From assembly GCA_024709225.1 (NCBI GenBank), contig JANJXC010000043.1:1-33956 (forward strand): a stretch of DNA of 33,956 nt, read 5' to 3'. Under the pieces are notes generated by a model. It saw only the letters and a program-made list of their open reading frames with translations. It was not told where the DNA came from and made no database searches. Below are positions 1 through 7,452 of the stretch, in pieces. Position numbers and translations under genes: made by a program. Origin of the DNA: Gammaproteobacteria bacterium (lineage in GTDB: Bacteria; Pseudomonadota; Gammaproteobacteria; Thiohalomonadales; Thiohalomonadaceae). The first letter of the stretch is position 1. Each line of letters opens with the position of its first letter.

Positions 1-1136
1 CCCTGGATCGCCGCGCCGATGGCCACGGCCTCGTCCGGATTGACGTCCTTGCGCGGCTCCTTGCCGAAGAAGTCCTTCACCGCCTCCTGCACCTTGGGCA
101 TGCGCGACTGGCCGCCGACCAGGATCACGTCGCTGATCTCGCTCAGGGACACGCCGGCATCCTTCATCGCCGTCTTGCACGGCGCGATGGTGCGGGCGAT
201 GAGGTCCTCCACCAGCGACTCCAGCTTGGCGCGGGTCAGCTTGATGTTGAGGTGCTTGGGACCGCTGGCATCGGCAGTGATGTAGGGCAGATTGACATCG
301 CTCTGCTGGGACGACGACAGCTCGATCTTGGCCTTTTCGGCGGATTCCTTCAGGCGCTGCATGGCCAGCGGGTCGCCGCGCAGGTCGATGCCGCTGGTCT
401 TCTTGAACTCATCGGCGAGGTAGTCGATGACGCGCATGTCGAAGTCTTCGCCGCCGAGGAAGGTATCGCCGTTGGTGGACAGCACCTCGAACTGGTGCTC
501 GCCGTCGATCTCGGCGATCTCGATGATGGAGATGTCGAAGGTACCGCCGCCGAGGTCATACACGGCGATCTTGCGATCGCCTTCCTGCTTGTCCATGCCG
601 AAGGCCAGCGCCGCCGCGGTGGGCTCGTTGATGATGCGCTTCACGTCGAGACCGGCGATCTTGCCGGCGTCCTTGGTGGCCTGGCGCTGAGAGTCGTTGA
701 AATAGGCCGGCACGGTAATCACCGCCTCGGTGACCGGCTCGCCCAGGTAGTCCTCGGCGGTCTTCTTCATCTTCATCAGCACGCGCGCGGAGATCTCCGG
801 CGGCGCCATCTTCTTGCCGCGCGCCTCGACCCAGGCGTCGTTGTTGTCGGCCTTGATGATCTTGTAGGGCACCAGCTTGATATCCTTCTGCACTTCCTTT
901 TCGTCAAAGCGGCGGCCGATGAGGCGCTTCACCGCAAACAGGGTGTTCTGCGGGTTGGTGACCGCCTGGCGCTTGGCGGCCTGGCCGACGATGACCTCGC
1001 CGTCCTCGGCGAAGGCCACCACCGACGGCGTGGTGCGATCGCCTTCGCTGTTTTCGATGACGCGCGGCTTGCCGCCTTCCATCACCGCCACGCAGGAGTT
1101 GGTGGTGCCCAGGTCGATACCGATAATCTTGCCCAT
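1..1136 (-). CDS. dnaK: Chaperone DnaK (Hsp70), N-terminal part, cut by the window edge
   Basis: ATP-dependent Hsp70 chaperone of the cytosol that works with GrpE and DnaJ in protein folding and heat-shock recovery. The 378 residues seen cover essentially the whole nucleotide-binding domain. The first phosphate loop ([13 protein letters not shown]) begins at residue 5, the second phosphate loop ([10 protein letters not shown]) lies near residue 200, and the adenosine motif ([16 protein letters not shown]) lies near residue 340. The substrate-binding domain lies beyond base 1. The ATG at 1136 is preceded by GGAG about 9 bases upstream. It is the third gene of hrcA-grpE-dnaK on the minus strand, 93 bases after grpE, and should be controlled by HrcA through the CIRCE operator upstream of hrcA. 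Identification is certain; only the C-terminal third to half is missing because of the window. Confidence 0.98.
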   Translation of the reverse strand, partial: MGKIIGIDLGTTNSCVAVMEGGKPRVIENSEGDRTTPSVVAFAEDGEVIVGQAAKRQAVTNPQNTLFAVKRLIGRRFDEKEVQKDIKLVPYKIIKADNNDAWVEARGKKMAPPEISARVLMKMKKTAEDYLGEPVTEAVITVPAYFNDSQRQATKDAGKIAGLDVKRIINEPTAAALAFGMDKQEGDRKIAVYDLGGGTFDISIIEIAEIDGEHQFEVLSTNGDTFLGGEDFDMRVIDYLADEFKKTSGIDLRGDPLAMQRLKESAEKAKIELSSSQQSDVNLPYITADASGPKHLNIKLTRAKLESLVEDLIARTIAPCKTAMKDAGVSLSEISDVILVGGQSRMPKVQEAVKDFFGKEPRKDVNPDEAVAIGAAIQ

Positions 1137-1229
1137 TTTCTATCTCTCCGATTCGCTCTCGCCCGGCGTCTGCGGGCCGATTCAATATCTAGGTGCTAAA
1201 TAGGGTCTTTACGTTCTAATTCAAGCCCG

Positions 1230-1781
1230 TCAGCCGGCGGCGGGCGCCTTGGCCACCACCACCAGCGCCGGCCGGATCAGGCGCTCGTTCAGGGTATAGC
1301 CCTTCTGCATCACCACCAGCACGCTGTTGGGCGTAGCCTCGGCGCTTTCCTGCATGGACATGGCCTGATGCAGGTCGGGATTGAACGGCTGCCCCACCGG
1401 GTTCACCTCCTTGATGCCGTATTTCTCCATGGCTTGGGCGAGCATCTTCAGGGTCAGCTCGGTGCCCTCGCGCAGCTGGTCCAGCGCGCTGTCGGGACCG
1501 ATGGCGGCCAGGGCCAGCTCCAGGCTGTCGCGCACCGGCAGCAGGTCCTGGGCAAAACGGTCCAGGGCGTATTTGTGGGCATTCTCCACGTCGCGTTCGG
1601 CGCGGCGGCGACCGTTTTCCAGCTCCGCCTGCAGGCGCAGCACCTGGTTCCAGTGCTCGTCGGCCTTGCTGCGGGCGTCCTCCAGCTGCAAATGCAACTC
1701 CTGCATCTCAGGTGCCGCCTGCTCCTGCCCCGCGGCGCTCGCCGCCGGCCCGGTATCAGGGGTAGTGTTTTCTTCGCTCAT
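1230..1781 (-). CDS. grpE: Nucleotide exchange factor GrpE
   Basis: GrpE releases ADP from DnaK and so drives the chaperone cycle. The protein is 183 residues. It has an acidic, low-complexity N-terminus, a long helical/coiled-coil stretch (about residues 28-90) and the C-terminal beta domain that includes NPDLHQAMS and [20 protein letters not shown], both GrpE hallmarks. The ATG at 1781 is chosen because GGAG stands 5 bases before it; a TTG five codons upstream (1796) keeps the frame open but has no suitable ribosome site. It lies between hrcA and dnaK on the same strand, which is the expected heat-shock operon order. Length is slightly below that of E. coli GrpE. Role is sure from family membership and context. 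Confidence 0.97.
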   Translation of the reverse strand: MSEENTTPDTGPAASAAGQEQAAPEMQELHLQLEDARSKADEHWNQVLRLQAELENGRRRAERDVENAHKYALDRFAQDLLPVRDSLELALAAIGPDSALDQLREGTELTLKMLAQAMEKYGIKEVNPVGQPFNPDLHQAMSMQESAEATPNSVLVVMQKGYTLNERLIRPALVVVAKAPAAG

Positions 1782-1830
1782 ATCGGCTCCAGACAAATTC
1801 GTTTGTTATCAATGCGGTAAAAACCAGCGC

Positions 1831-1846
1831 CCCGCCAGCGGGCGGG
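1831..1846 (-). terminator. GC hairpin between hrcA and grpE, possible attenuator
   Basis: A 6-bp perfect stem (CCCGCC / GGCGGG) with a 4-base loop lies in the 89-base gap between hrcA and grpE. In the transcribed (minus) sense it is followed, after 7 bases (GCGCTGG), by a run of five T. The distance makes it a weak terminator at best; it could reduce or process read-through between hrcA and grpE. No second CIRCE copy is seen in this gap. Confidence 0.3.
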
Positions 1847-1870
1847 CTGATTGCACCGGTATATATGGGG

Positions 1871-2920
1871 TTATTGGTTTTGATTCAAGGCAGCGCCAAG
1901 CAACTTGGCAGTGACATCCACCAGCGGGATCAGGCGGTCATAGGCCATGCGCGTCGGGCCGATGACGCCGAGCACGCCCACCACCTCTCCTTCCACCTCA
2001 TAGGGCGAGGTGACCACGCTGCAGGCATCGAGCACCTCATAGCCGGACTCCTCGCCGATGAATATCTGCACCCCCTGGGCGTGGGCCGCCTGGTCCAGCA
2101 GGTGCAGGATGTCACGCTTGCGGTTGAAGGCGTCGAACAGCTGGCGCAGGCGGTCGATATCCGCCATCTCGGCGTAGCCCATCAGGTTGGTCTGGCCGGC
2201 CAGTACATAATCGCCGCCCTCCTCGCCCCCCTGGAAGGTGCGGTTGGCCATGTCGATGGCGGCCAGCATCAGCTGGTTGATGCTCTCCTGGGTTTCGCGC
2301 ATCTCCACCAGCAGCGCATCGCGTACCTTGTTGAAATCCTTGCCGGCCAGGGCGTGATTCAGATAATTGGCCGCCTGGGTCAGCTCGGCCGGGGAATAGC
2401 GGCGCGAGGTGGTGATCATGCGGTTCTGCACCTGGTTGCCGTTCATTACCAGCACCACCAGCACACGGTTGCCCGACAGCGAGATGAACTCCACCTGCCG
2501 CACCGTCGGCTGCTCGCGCCGCGGCACCATGATCACCCCAGCCATGGAGCTGATCTCCGACAACAGCGAGGACGCCGTCACCAGCACCTGCTGTGGATCG
2601 GCCGCCTGGCTGAACTTGTCCTGCAGGGCAAGCACCTCGTGCTGTCCCAGAGGTTTGACCGTGAGCAGGCTGTCCACGAACAGGCGGTAGCCCTGCACGG
2701 TGGGGATGCGCCCCGCCGAGGTGTGGGGCGCCTTGACCAGGCCCAGGTCTTCCAGGTCGGCCATCACGTTGCGGATGGAGGCCGGGCTCAGGTCCAGGCC
2801 CTGGCCGCGCGCCAGGGTGCGCGAACCGATGGGCTGCCCTTCGCGGATATAGCGCTCCACCAGCAGCTTGAGCAGCTGCTGGGCACGGTCGGATACAACG
2901 GCTGAAGAAACCTTGCTCAT
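1871..2920 (-). CDS. hrcA: Heat-shock repressor HrcA
   Basis: HrcA binds CIRCE operators and represses class I heat-shock operons; its folding is monitored by GroEL. The 349-residue protein has an N-terminal winged-helix domain (residues about 5-75, with RAQQLLKLLVERYIREGQP, SIRNVMADLEDLGLV and HTSAGRIPT). The C-terminal GAF-like/dimerisation domain ends with GVIGPTRMAYDRLIPLVD near residue 330. The ATG at 2920 has AAGG four bases upstream. It heads hrcA-grpE-dnaK and is preceded by a CIRCE element and a sigma70-type promoter, so it should repress itself. hrcA is absent from enteric bacteria and Pseudomonas, which helps place the organism. Identification is secure. Confidence 0.98.
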   Translation of the reverse strand: MSKVSSAVVSDRAQQLLKLLVERYIREGQPIGSRTLARGQGLDLSPASIRNVMADLEDLGLVKAPHTSAGRIPTVQGYRLFVDSLLTVKPLGQHEVLALQDKFSQAADPQQVLVTASSLLSEISSMAGVIMVPRREQPTVRQVEFISLSGNRVLVVLVMNGNQVQNRMITTSRRYSPAELTQAANYLNHALAGKDFNKVRDALLVEMRETQESINQLMLAAIDMANRTFQGGEEGGDYVLAGQTNLMGYAEMADIDRLRQLFDAFNRKRDILHLLDQAAHAQGVQIFIGEESGYEVLDACSVVTSPYEVEGEVVGVLGVIGPTRMAYDRLIPLVDVTAKLLGAALNQNQ

Positions 2921-2944
2921 TTCGCCTTACGTTCCGTAAAGGGT

Positions 2945-2971
2945 TTGGCACTCTTCCTATATGAGTGCCAA
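2945..2971. promoter_or_regulatory. CIRCE operator (HrcA binding site)
   Basis: TTGGCACTC, nine bases, then GAGTGCCAA: perfect 9-bp inverted arms matching the CIRCE consensus (TTAGCACTC-N9-GAGTGCTAA) except for one symmetric change in each arm. The symmetry of the change keeps the palindrome intact. It lies 24 bases upstream of the hrcA start and directly downstream of a sigma70-like promoter, the standard position for HrcA repression. Confidence 0.95.
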
Positions 2972-2979
2972 CGGGGCAA

Positions 2980-3007
2980 GTTATCAAGGCGGCAAAACGG
3001 GTGTCAA
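2980..3007 (-). promoter_or_regulatory. Sigma70-type promoter of hrcA-grpE-dnaK
   Basis: Read on the minus strand, TTGACA (3007-3002, perfect -35) is followed after 16 bases by GATAAC (2985-2980, four of six matches to TATAAT). Transcription would start near 2973, at the edge of the CIRCE operator. No convincing sigma32 pair (CTTGAA ... CCCCAT) with proper spacing is seen here, so HrcA control appears to be the main heat response. Confidence 0.7.
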
Positions 3008-3065
3008 GGTCGGTTGGCGCAAGGCAGCCGCCATGTTAACGTTAGCGCCATTTTTGGAGATGACG

Positions 3066-3935
3066 ATGGCGGACACTTTCAAGCGGGCAGGGATCATCGG
3101 CAAGTATGGAGACCCCACCGTGGGGGCCTCGCTCAAGGTGCTGGCCGACTACCTTGCCGCCCGCCAGGTGGAGGTGCTGCTGGACGCGGCCACTGCCGAG
3201 GTGTGGACCGACCACAGCCTCGCCGTGGCCAGCCGGGAGGAGATCGGCCGCCAGTGCGACGCCGTCATCGTGGTCGGTGGCGACGGCACCCTGCTCAATG
3301 CGGCCCGCTCCCTCGCCCCCTTCGATATCGCCCTCATCGGCATCAATCAGGGCCGCCTCGGCTTCCTCACCGACATCTCGCCCAGCGAGATGGAGGAGAA
3401 GCTGGACGAAATCCTTGCCGGCCAGTACAACGAGGATGCGCGTTTCCTGCTGCACTGCACGGTGCTGCGCGACGGCGAGCACATCAACGAAAGCGTCGCC
3501 CTCAACGACGTGGTGGTGCACAAGTGGGATGTGGCGCGCATGCTGGAGACGGAGACCTACGTCAACGGCCACTTCCTCAACCACCTGCACTCCGACGGCC
3601 TGATCGTCTCCACCCCCACCGGCTCCACCGCCTATGCCCTGTCCGGCGGCGGCCCGATCCTGCAGCCCTGTCTCAATGCCATCGTGCTGGTGCCCATCTG
3701 CCCGCACACCATGAGCAACCGCCCCATCGTGGTGGACGGCGGCAATCTGATCGAGATCGTGGTCGGCGGCTCCGGTCATGCCCATGCCCAGGTCACCTGC
3801 GACGGCCAGATCAACTTCGGCCTGATGGCCGGCGATCGGGTACGGGTGCGCAAGGCCGAGCACAAGGTGCGCCTGATCCATCCGGTGGATCACGACCACT
3901 TCCACATCCTGCGCAACAAGCTCAACTGGGGTTAG
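3066..3935 (+). CDS. nadK: NAD kinase
   Basis: ATP-NAD kinase phosphorylates NAD to NADP in the cytosol. The 289-residue protein has the diagnostic GGDGT motif at residues 71-75 (VVVGGDGTLLNAARS context), the LIGINQGRLGFLTDI segment, the LNDVVVHK segment and the glycine-rich TPTGSTAYALSGGGP loop. The ATG at 3066 is preferred because GGAG lies exactly six bases before it; the ATG at 3060 follows that site with no spacing, and starts further upstream would add about 35 residues foreign to the family. It diverges from hrcA and is followed by recN after 15 bases, so the two are probably cotranscribed. Length agrees with E. coli NadK (292). Confidence 0.97.
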   Translation: MADTFKRAGIIGKYGDPTVGASLKVLADYLAARQVEVLLDAATAEVWTDHSLAVASREEIGRQCDAVIVVGGDGTLLNAARSLAPFDIALIGINQGRLGFLTDISPSEMEEKLDEILAGQYNEDARFLLHCTVLRDGEHINESVALNDVVVHKWDVARMLETETYVNGHFLNHLHSDGLIVSTPTGSTAYALSGGGPILQPCLNAIVLVPICPHTMSNRPIVVDGGNLIEIVVGGSGHAHAQVTCDGQINFGLMAGDRVRVRKAEHKVRLIHPVDHDHFHILRNKLNWG

Positions 3936-3950
3936 GGCCTCCCGCTCACC

Positions 3951-5672
3951 ATGCTCCGGCACCTCGCCATCCGCAATTTCGCCCTGGTCGAACACCTGGA
4001 ACTGGAGTTCGCCCCGGGCATGACCGTGCTCACCGGCGAAACCGGTGCCGGCAAGTCCATCCTGCTCGATGCCCTCGGCCTGGTGCTGGGCGACCGTGCC
4101 GACAGCGGCAGCGTGCGGGTCGGCAGCGACCGCGCCGAGATCAGCGCCACCTTCGATATCCGCGGCCTTGCCGCGGTGCGCGCCTGGCTGGAAGAGCGCG
4201 AACTCAATCTGGACGACGAATGCATCCTGCGCCGTACCATCAGCGCCGACGGCGGCTCGCGCGGCTATATCAACGGCCAGCCGGCCCCGGTGCAGAGCCT
4301 GCGCGACCTGGGCGAACAGCTGGTGGACATCCACGGCCAGCACGCCCACCAGTCGCTGCTGAAGCGCGACCTGCAACGCCAGCTGCTCGACGCCTACGCC
4401 GGCCATGACGCGCTGGTGGACCTGGTGGATGCCGCCTGGCGCCGCTGGCGCGAACTGCAGCAGGAACTGGAGCGGCTGAGCCGCGCCAGCAGCGAACGCG
4501 ATGCGCGGCTGGAGCTGCTGCGCTACCAGGTGGCTGAACTGGAGGCCCTGGGCCTCAGTGCCGACGAACTGCATGGCCTGGAAGAAGAACACGGCCGCCT
4601 GGCCAACGGCAGCCGGCTGCAGGAAGGTGCCCAGCGCACCCTCACTCTGCTCTACGACGGCGACGAAATGGCCATCGTCAGCCTGCTCGGTCGCACCCTG
4701 AACGAACTGCGCGACCTGCAGGCCATCGACAACGCCCTGGGCAGTACCTGCGAACTGCTGGAAGGCGCCGCCATCCAGGCGCGCGAGGCGGCCACGGAAC
4801 TGCGCCATTATCTGGATCGCGCCGACCTCGACCCGGAACGGGTCAACTGGGTGGAGCAGCGCCTCGCCGCCGTGCAGGAACTGGCCCGCAAGCACCGCTG
4901 CCAGGGCGAGGAACTGCCCGCCCTGCTGGAGCGGCTGCAACAGGAACTGGCCGAGCTGGAACAGGCCGGCCAGCGCCTCGACGGCCTGGAGGCCGAGATC
5001 AGGCGCTGCCGCGACGACTACCTGAAACTGGCCAAACAGCTCTCCGCCGGACGCAGCAAGGCCGCGCAGACCCTGGCCACCCAGGTCAGCGCCAACATGG
5101 CCGAACTGGGCATGAAGGGCGGCCGCTTCGAGGTGGCGCTGGAAAAGGTGGACGGCGACGAACCGGCCGCACACGGCATGGAGCGAGTGGAATTGCTGGT
5201 CAGCGCCAACCCCGGACAACCGCCCAAGCCGCTGGCCAAAATCGCCTCCGGCGGCGAGCTGTCACGCATCAGCCTGGCCATCCAGGTGATCAGCGCCGGC
5301 AAGGGCAGCATTCCGACCCTGATCTTCGATGAGGTGGACGTGGGCGTCGGCGGCGGCGTGGCCGAGATGGTGGGCCGGCAGTTGCATACCCTGGGCGGCG
5401 AGCGCCAGGTGCTGTGCGTCACCCATCAGCCGCAGGTGGCGGCACAGGGCCATCAGCATCTGCAGGTGAGCAAGCAGAGCCAGGGCGAGGCGACGCGCAG
5501 TGCGGTCAAGGTGCTGGACGCGGAGGCCCGGGTGGAGGAGATCGCCCGCATGCTGGGCGGCATGACCATCACCGAGCAGACCCTGTCCCACGCCCGCGAG
5601 ATGCTGGCCCTGGCGCAAGGCCAGGGACACGGGGCGGAGGCCAAGGGACGGAAGAAGCGCGCCCCGGCCTGA
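3951..5672 (+). CDS. recN: DNA repair ATPase RecN
   Basis: RecN is an SMC-like ATPase that acts in recombinational repair of double-strand breaks. The protein has 573 residues. The Walker A motif GETGAGKS is at residues 29-36. A long central coiled-coil region (about 150-380) is rich in Glu, Leu, Gln and Arg. The ABC signature ASGGELSRISLAIQ lies near residue 430 and the Walker B LIFDEVDVGVGG near 455-466. The last 20 residues form a basic Gly/Lys/Arg tail beyond the usual end of the family (553 in E. coli). It starts 15 bases after nadK. No LexA-type box (CTGT-N8-ACAG) is visible in the preceding 150 bases, unlike E. coli recN. Confidence 0.97.
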   Translation: MLRHLAIRNFALVEHLELEFAPGMTVLTGETGAGKSILLDALGLVLGDRADSGSVRVGSDRAEISATFDIRGLAAVRAWLEERELNLDDECILRRTISADGGSRGYINGQPAPVQSLRDLGEQLVDIHGQHAHQSLLKRDLQRQLLDAYAGHDALVDLVDAAWRRWRELQQELERLSRASSERDARLELLRYQVAELEALGLSADELHGLEEEHGRLANGSRLQEGAQRTLTLLYDGDEMAIVSLLGRTLNELRDLQAIDNALGSTCELLEGAAIQAREAATELRHYLDRADLDPERVNWVEQRLAAVQELARKHRCQGEELPALLERLQQELAELEQAGQRLDGLEAEIRRCRDDYLKLAKQLSAGRSKAAQTLATQVSANMAELGMKGGRFEVALEKVDGDEPAAHGMERVELLVSANPGQPPKPLAKIASGGELSRISLAIQVISAGKGSIPTLIFDEVDVGVGGGVAEMVGRQLHTLGGERQVLCVTHQPQVAAQGHQHLQVSKQSQGEATRSAVKVLDAEARVEEIARMLGGMTITEQTLSHAREMLALAQGQGHGAEAKGRKKRAPA

Positions 5673-5704
5673 CCGTCCGCAGGCTGCGCGGTGCGCACCC
5701 TACA

Positions 5705-6130
5705 TCAGGCCTTTTCCTTCTTGCGGCATTCCTTGCAGACGCCGTAGATGTACAGGCTGTGGTCGGTCATGGTGTAGCCAAACTTATCGGCGATGGCCTT
5801 CTGCCGCTCCTCGATGGTGGGATCGACGAACTCATCGACACGGCCGCATTTGGTGCACAGGATGTGGTCGTGGTGCTTGCCCTCATCCATCTCGAACACC
5901 GACTGGCCACCTTCGAAATGATGGCGGGTGAGGATGCCGGCCTGCTCGAACTGGGTCAGCACCCGGTAAACCGTGGCCAGTCCGACATCGTCGCCGTGCT
6001 CCAGCAGGGCCTTGTACACGTCCTCGGCACTCATGTGGCGCGCGGTGCCGGCCGACTCCAGGATCTCCAGGATCTTGATGCGCGGCAGCGTAACCTTCAG
6101 GCCAACCTTTTTCAGAAACTGACTGTCCAT
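5705..6130 (-). CDS. fur: Ferric uptake regulator Fur
   Basis: Iron-responsive metalloregulator that represses iron-uptake genes when loaded with Fe2+. The 141-residue protein has an N-terminal winged helix (VTLPRIKILEILE ... ATVYRVLTQFEQAGI) and the C-terminal metal domain with HHDH at 86-89, CTKC at 92-95 and a second CKEC at 132-135. This pattern is that of Fur rather than Zur or PerR. The ATG at 6130 gives the standard start (MDSQFLKKVGLKVT); an in-frame upstream extension of 22 residues has no family counterpart. It ends 32 bases from the recN stop (convergent) and diverges from bamE, the same fur/bamE pairing seen in Pseudomonas and relatives. Confidence 0.97.
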   Translation of the reverse strand: MDSQFLKKVGLKVTLPRIKILEILESAGTARHMSAEDVYKALLEHGDDVGLATVYRVLTQFEQAGILTRHHFEGGQSVFEMDEGKHHDHILCTKCGRVDEFVDPTIEERQKAIADKFGYTMTDHSLYIYGVCKECRKKEKA

Positions 6131-6195
6131 TGCGCTCTCTTGCAGTGACTGACTTGGGGTATCATGGCGCAACGATATCGCAGCCCTGAACGACA

Positions 6196-6531
6196 ATGCA
6201 AAAGATTATCATTTGTTTGATTTTGTGCACCGCCCTCGCCGCCTGCGCCTATAAACCTGATATTCAACAGGGCAATATGGTCACCCAGGACAAGCTGGCG
6301 CAGCTCAAGATCGGCATGGACAAGCGTCAGGTGCTGTTCATCATGGGCTCCCCCATGCTCACCGATCCGTTCCACCAGAACCGCTGGGATTACTACTACA
6401 GCCTGACCCCGGGCCGGAAAGACACCGTGCGCCACGGCGCCACGCTGCATTTCGACGGCGAACGCCTCGGCCGCATCGAGACCCACGGCGACATCCCGTC
6501 GGGGGAATATCCGGAAAAGACCGCGCAGTAA
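6196..6531 (+). CDS. bamE: Outer membrane assembly lipoprotein BamE (SmpA/OmlA)
   Basis: Lipoprotein component of the BAM complex that inserts beta-barrel proteins into the outer membrane. The 111-residue precursor has a short hydrophobic signal peptide and a lipobox ending at Cys17 (LAAC), so the mature protein should be acylated and anchored in the outer membrane. The SmpA/OmlA domain follows: QLKIGMDKRQVLFIMGSPM, then NRWDYYYSLTPG and a strand with LHFDGERLGRIE. The ribosome site is weak. It diverges from fur. No strong terminator is seen in the 166 bases to rnfH. Confidence 0.95.
   Translation: MQKIIICLILCTALAACAYKPDIQQGNMVTQDKLAQLKIGMDKRQVLFIMGSPMLTDPFHQNRWDYYYSLTPGRKDTVRHGATLHFDGERLGRIETHGDIPSGEYPEKTAQ
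6198..6216. promoter_or_regulatory. Possible Fur box at the bamE start
   Basis: The 19 bases GCAAAAGATTATCATTTGT match 12 of 19 positions of the classic Fur consensus (GATAATGATAATCATTATC). They lie just inside the bamE coding start, about 70 bases upstream of the fur start on the other strand, where a site for fur autoregulation could sit. The score is modest and the A+T-rich codons of the signal peptide could produce it by chance. Confidence 0.25.
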
Positions 6532-6697
6532 AAACAAAAACCAATTTGCCGCCGAGGCGCGGAGCCACAGAGCAAACTGAGTCCTGTCTCTGCCTCCGTG
6601 AAATATGCCCCCGGCATTTCCAACCGACTACATCCATGTAGCCATCTGCGGCAAGGCCTTGCAGTCCTTGGCGTCTCACGTGCCGGATTAAAACCTG
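6532..6697. other. Intergenic gap bamE-rnfH, no gene
   Basis: The 166 bases between two convergent genes hold no credible coding frame. Around 6556-6600 there is a motif family of the type GCCGAGGCGCGGAGCCACAG ... CTCTGCCTCCGTG, which resembles the short dispersed repeats seen between genes in many proteobacteria; only one copy is present here. No stem followed by a T run was found for either gene. Confidence 0.4.
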
Positions 6698-7027
6698 TCA
6701 GCCCGCCTCTTCGACCTCGCCACCGCCCTTCTTCATGCGCTTGCCCTCGGCCGCGCGCTGCTTGCGCACCTCCTTGGGGTCGGCGATGAGCGGGCGGTAG
6801 ATCTCCACACGGTCGCGCGCGCGCAGGGTCTCGTCCAGCTTGGCCAGACGACCGAAGATACCTACCTTGTTCACCGCCAGATCGATCTCCGGGTAACGAT
6901 GCAACAGGCCGGAGCGCTCGATGGCCTGGCGCAGGGTTGCGCCCTCCTCCACCTCCACCGGCAGAATCACCTGCATATCCGCCAGGGCGTAGGCCACCTC
7001 CACCTGAAAATGCTCACTTTTTTCCAT
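6698..7027 (-). CDS. rnfH: RnfH/RatB family protein (UPF0125)
   Basis: A 109-residue small ubiquitin-like (beta-grasp) protein of the RnfH family; its biochemical role is not well defined. It shows the family pattern: an N-terminal [18 protein letters not shown] strand pair, [34 protein letters not shown] and the diagnostic [10 protein letters not shown] near residue 90. It ends in a charged tail with KKGGG. The ATG at 7027 lies inside the end of ratA (14-base overlap), so it is translationally coupled to it. The same ratA-rnfH pair lies next to smpB in E. coli. Longer readings of the frame run through ratA in another phase and are not credible. Confidence 0.93.
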   Translation of the reverse strand: MEKSEHFQVEVAYALADMQVILPVEVEEGATLRQAIERSGLLHRYPEIDLAVNKVGIFGRLAKLDETLRARDRVEIYRPLIADPKEVRKQRAAEGKRMKKGGGEVEEAG

Positions 7028-7451
7028 ACACTTCCCGCGCACGTTTGCAAAAGGAATCAACCATCGCGTTGGCGATTTGGGTAAAAATCGGCCCCATGGC
7101 CAGCCCCACGAGGCGACTGGAAAATTCAAAATCCAGATCCAGCGACACCTTGCAGGCCTGCTCGCCCAGCACATCGAAGCGCCAATAACCCTCCAGGTGC
7201 CGGAACGGTCCCTCCACCAGCCGCATCTCCATCATCTTATCCTGCTGCAGACGATTGAGGGTGGTAAAGGATTTGTGCAGCCCGCCATGGGCAATTTCGA
7301 TGACGGCCGTTACCTCGTCCGCACTGCGTGCCAGCACCCGGCTGGAGCGACACCAGGGCAGGAAGCCGGCATAAGCATCAATATCGTTGACCAGGGCAAA
7401 CATCTGCTCGCTGCTGTAGGGTACCAGCGCACTTTTATGGATCGTCGTCAC
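7014..7451 (-). CDS. ratA: RatA/YfjG, START-domain (coenzyme Q-binding type) protein
   Basis: A 145-residue single-domain START/polyketide-cyclase-like protein. In E. coli it is described as a toxin that blocks 70S ribosome association; the related Coq10 family binds ubiquinone, so the physiological role is unsettled. Family features seen are the N-terminal [21 protein letters not shown] segment, PWCRSSRVL and the C-terminal [21 protein letters not shown] helix. It lies directly after the SNF-family transporter (which starts upstream and ends at 7453, one base away) and overlaps rnfH. smpB sits upstream on the opposite strand, as in other gammaproteobacteria. Confidence 0.93.
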   Translation of the reverse strand: MTTIHKSALVPYSSEQMFALVNDIDAYAGFLPWCRSSRVLARSADEVTAVIEIAHGGLHKSFTTLNRLQQDKMMEMRLVEGPFRHLEGYWRFDVLGEQACKVSLDLDFEFSSRLVGLAMGPIFTQIANAMVDSFCKRAREVYGKK

Positions 7452-7452
7452 G

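Noticed and set aside
3002..3007. Sigma32 promoter for the hrcA operon
   Set aside because: CTTGACA resembles the -35, but the nearest CCCCGTT lies 25 bases further on, outside the spacing allowed for sigma32.
3042..5219. A 725-codon open frame on the minus strand opposite nadK and recN
   Set aside because: It is the antisense shadow of two well-identified genes in G+C-rich DNA. Its translation is Gln/His/Val/Ala-rich low complexity without any motif.
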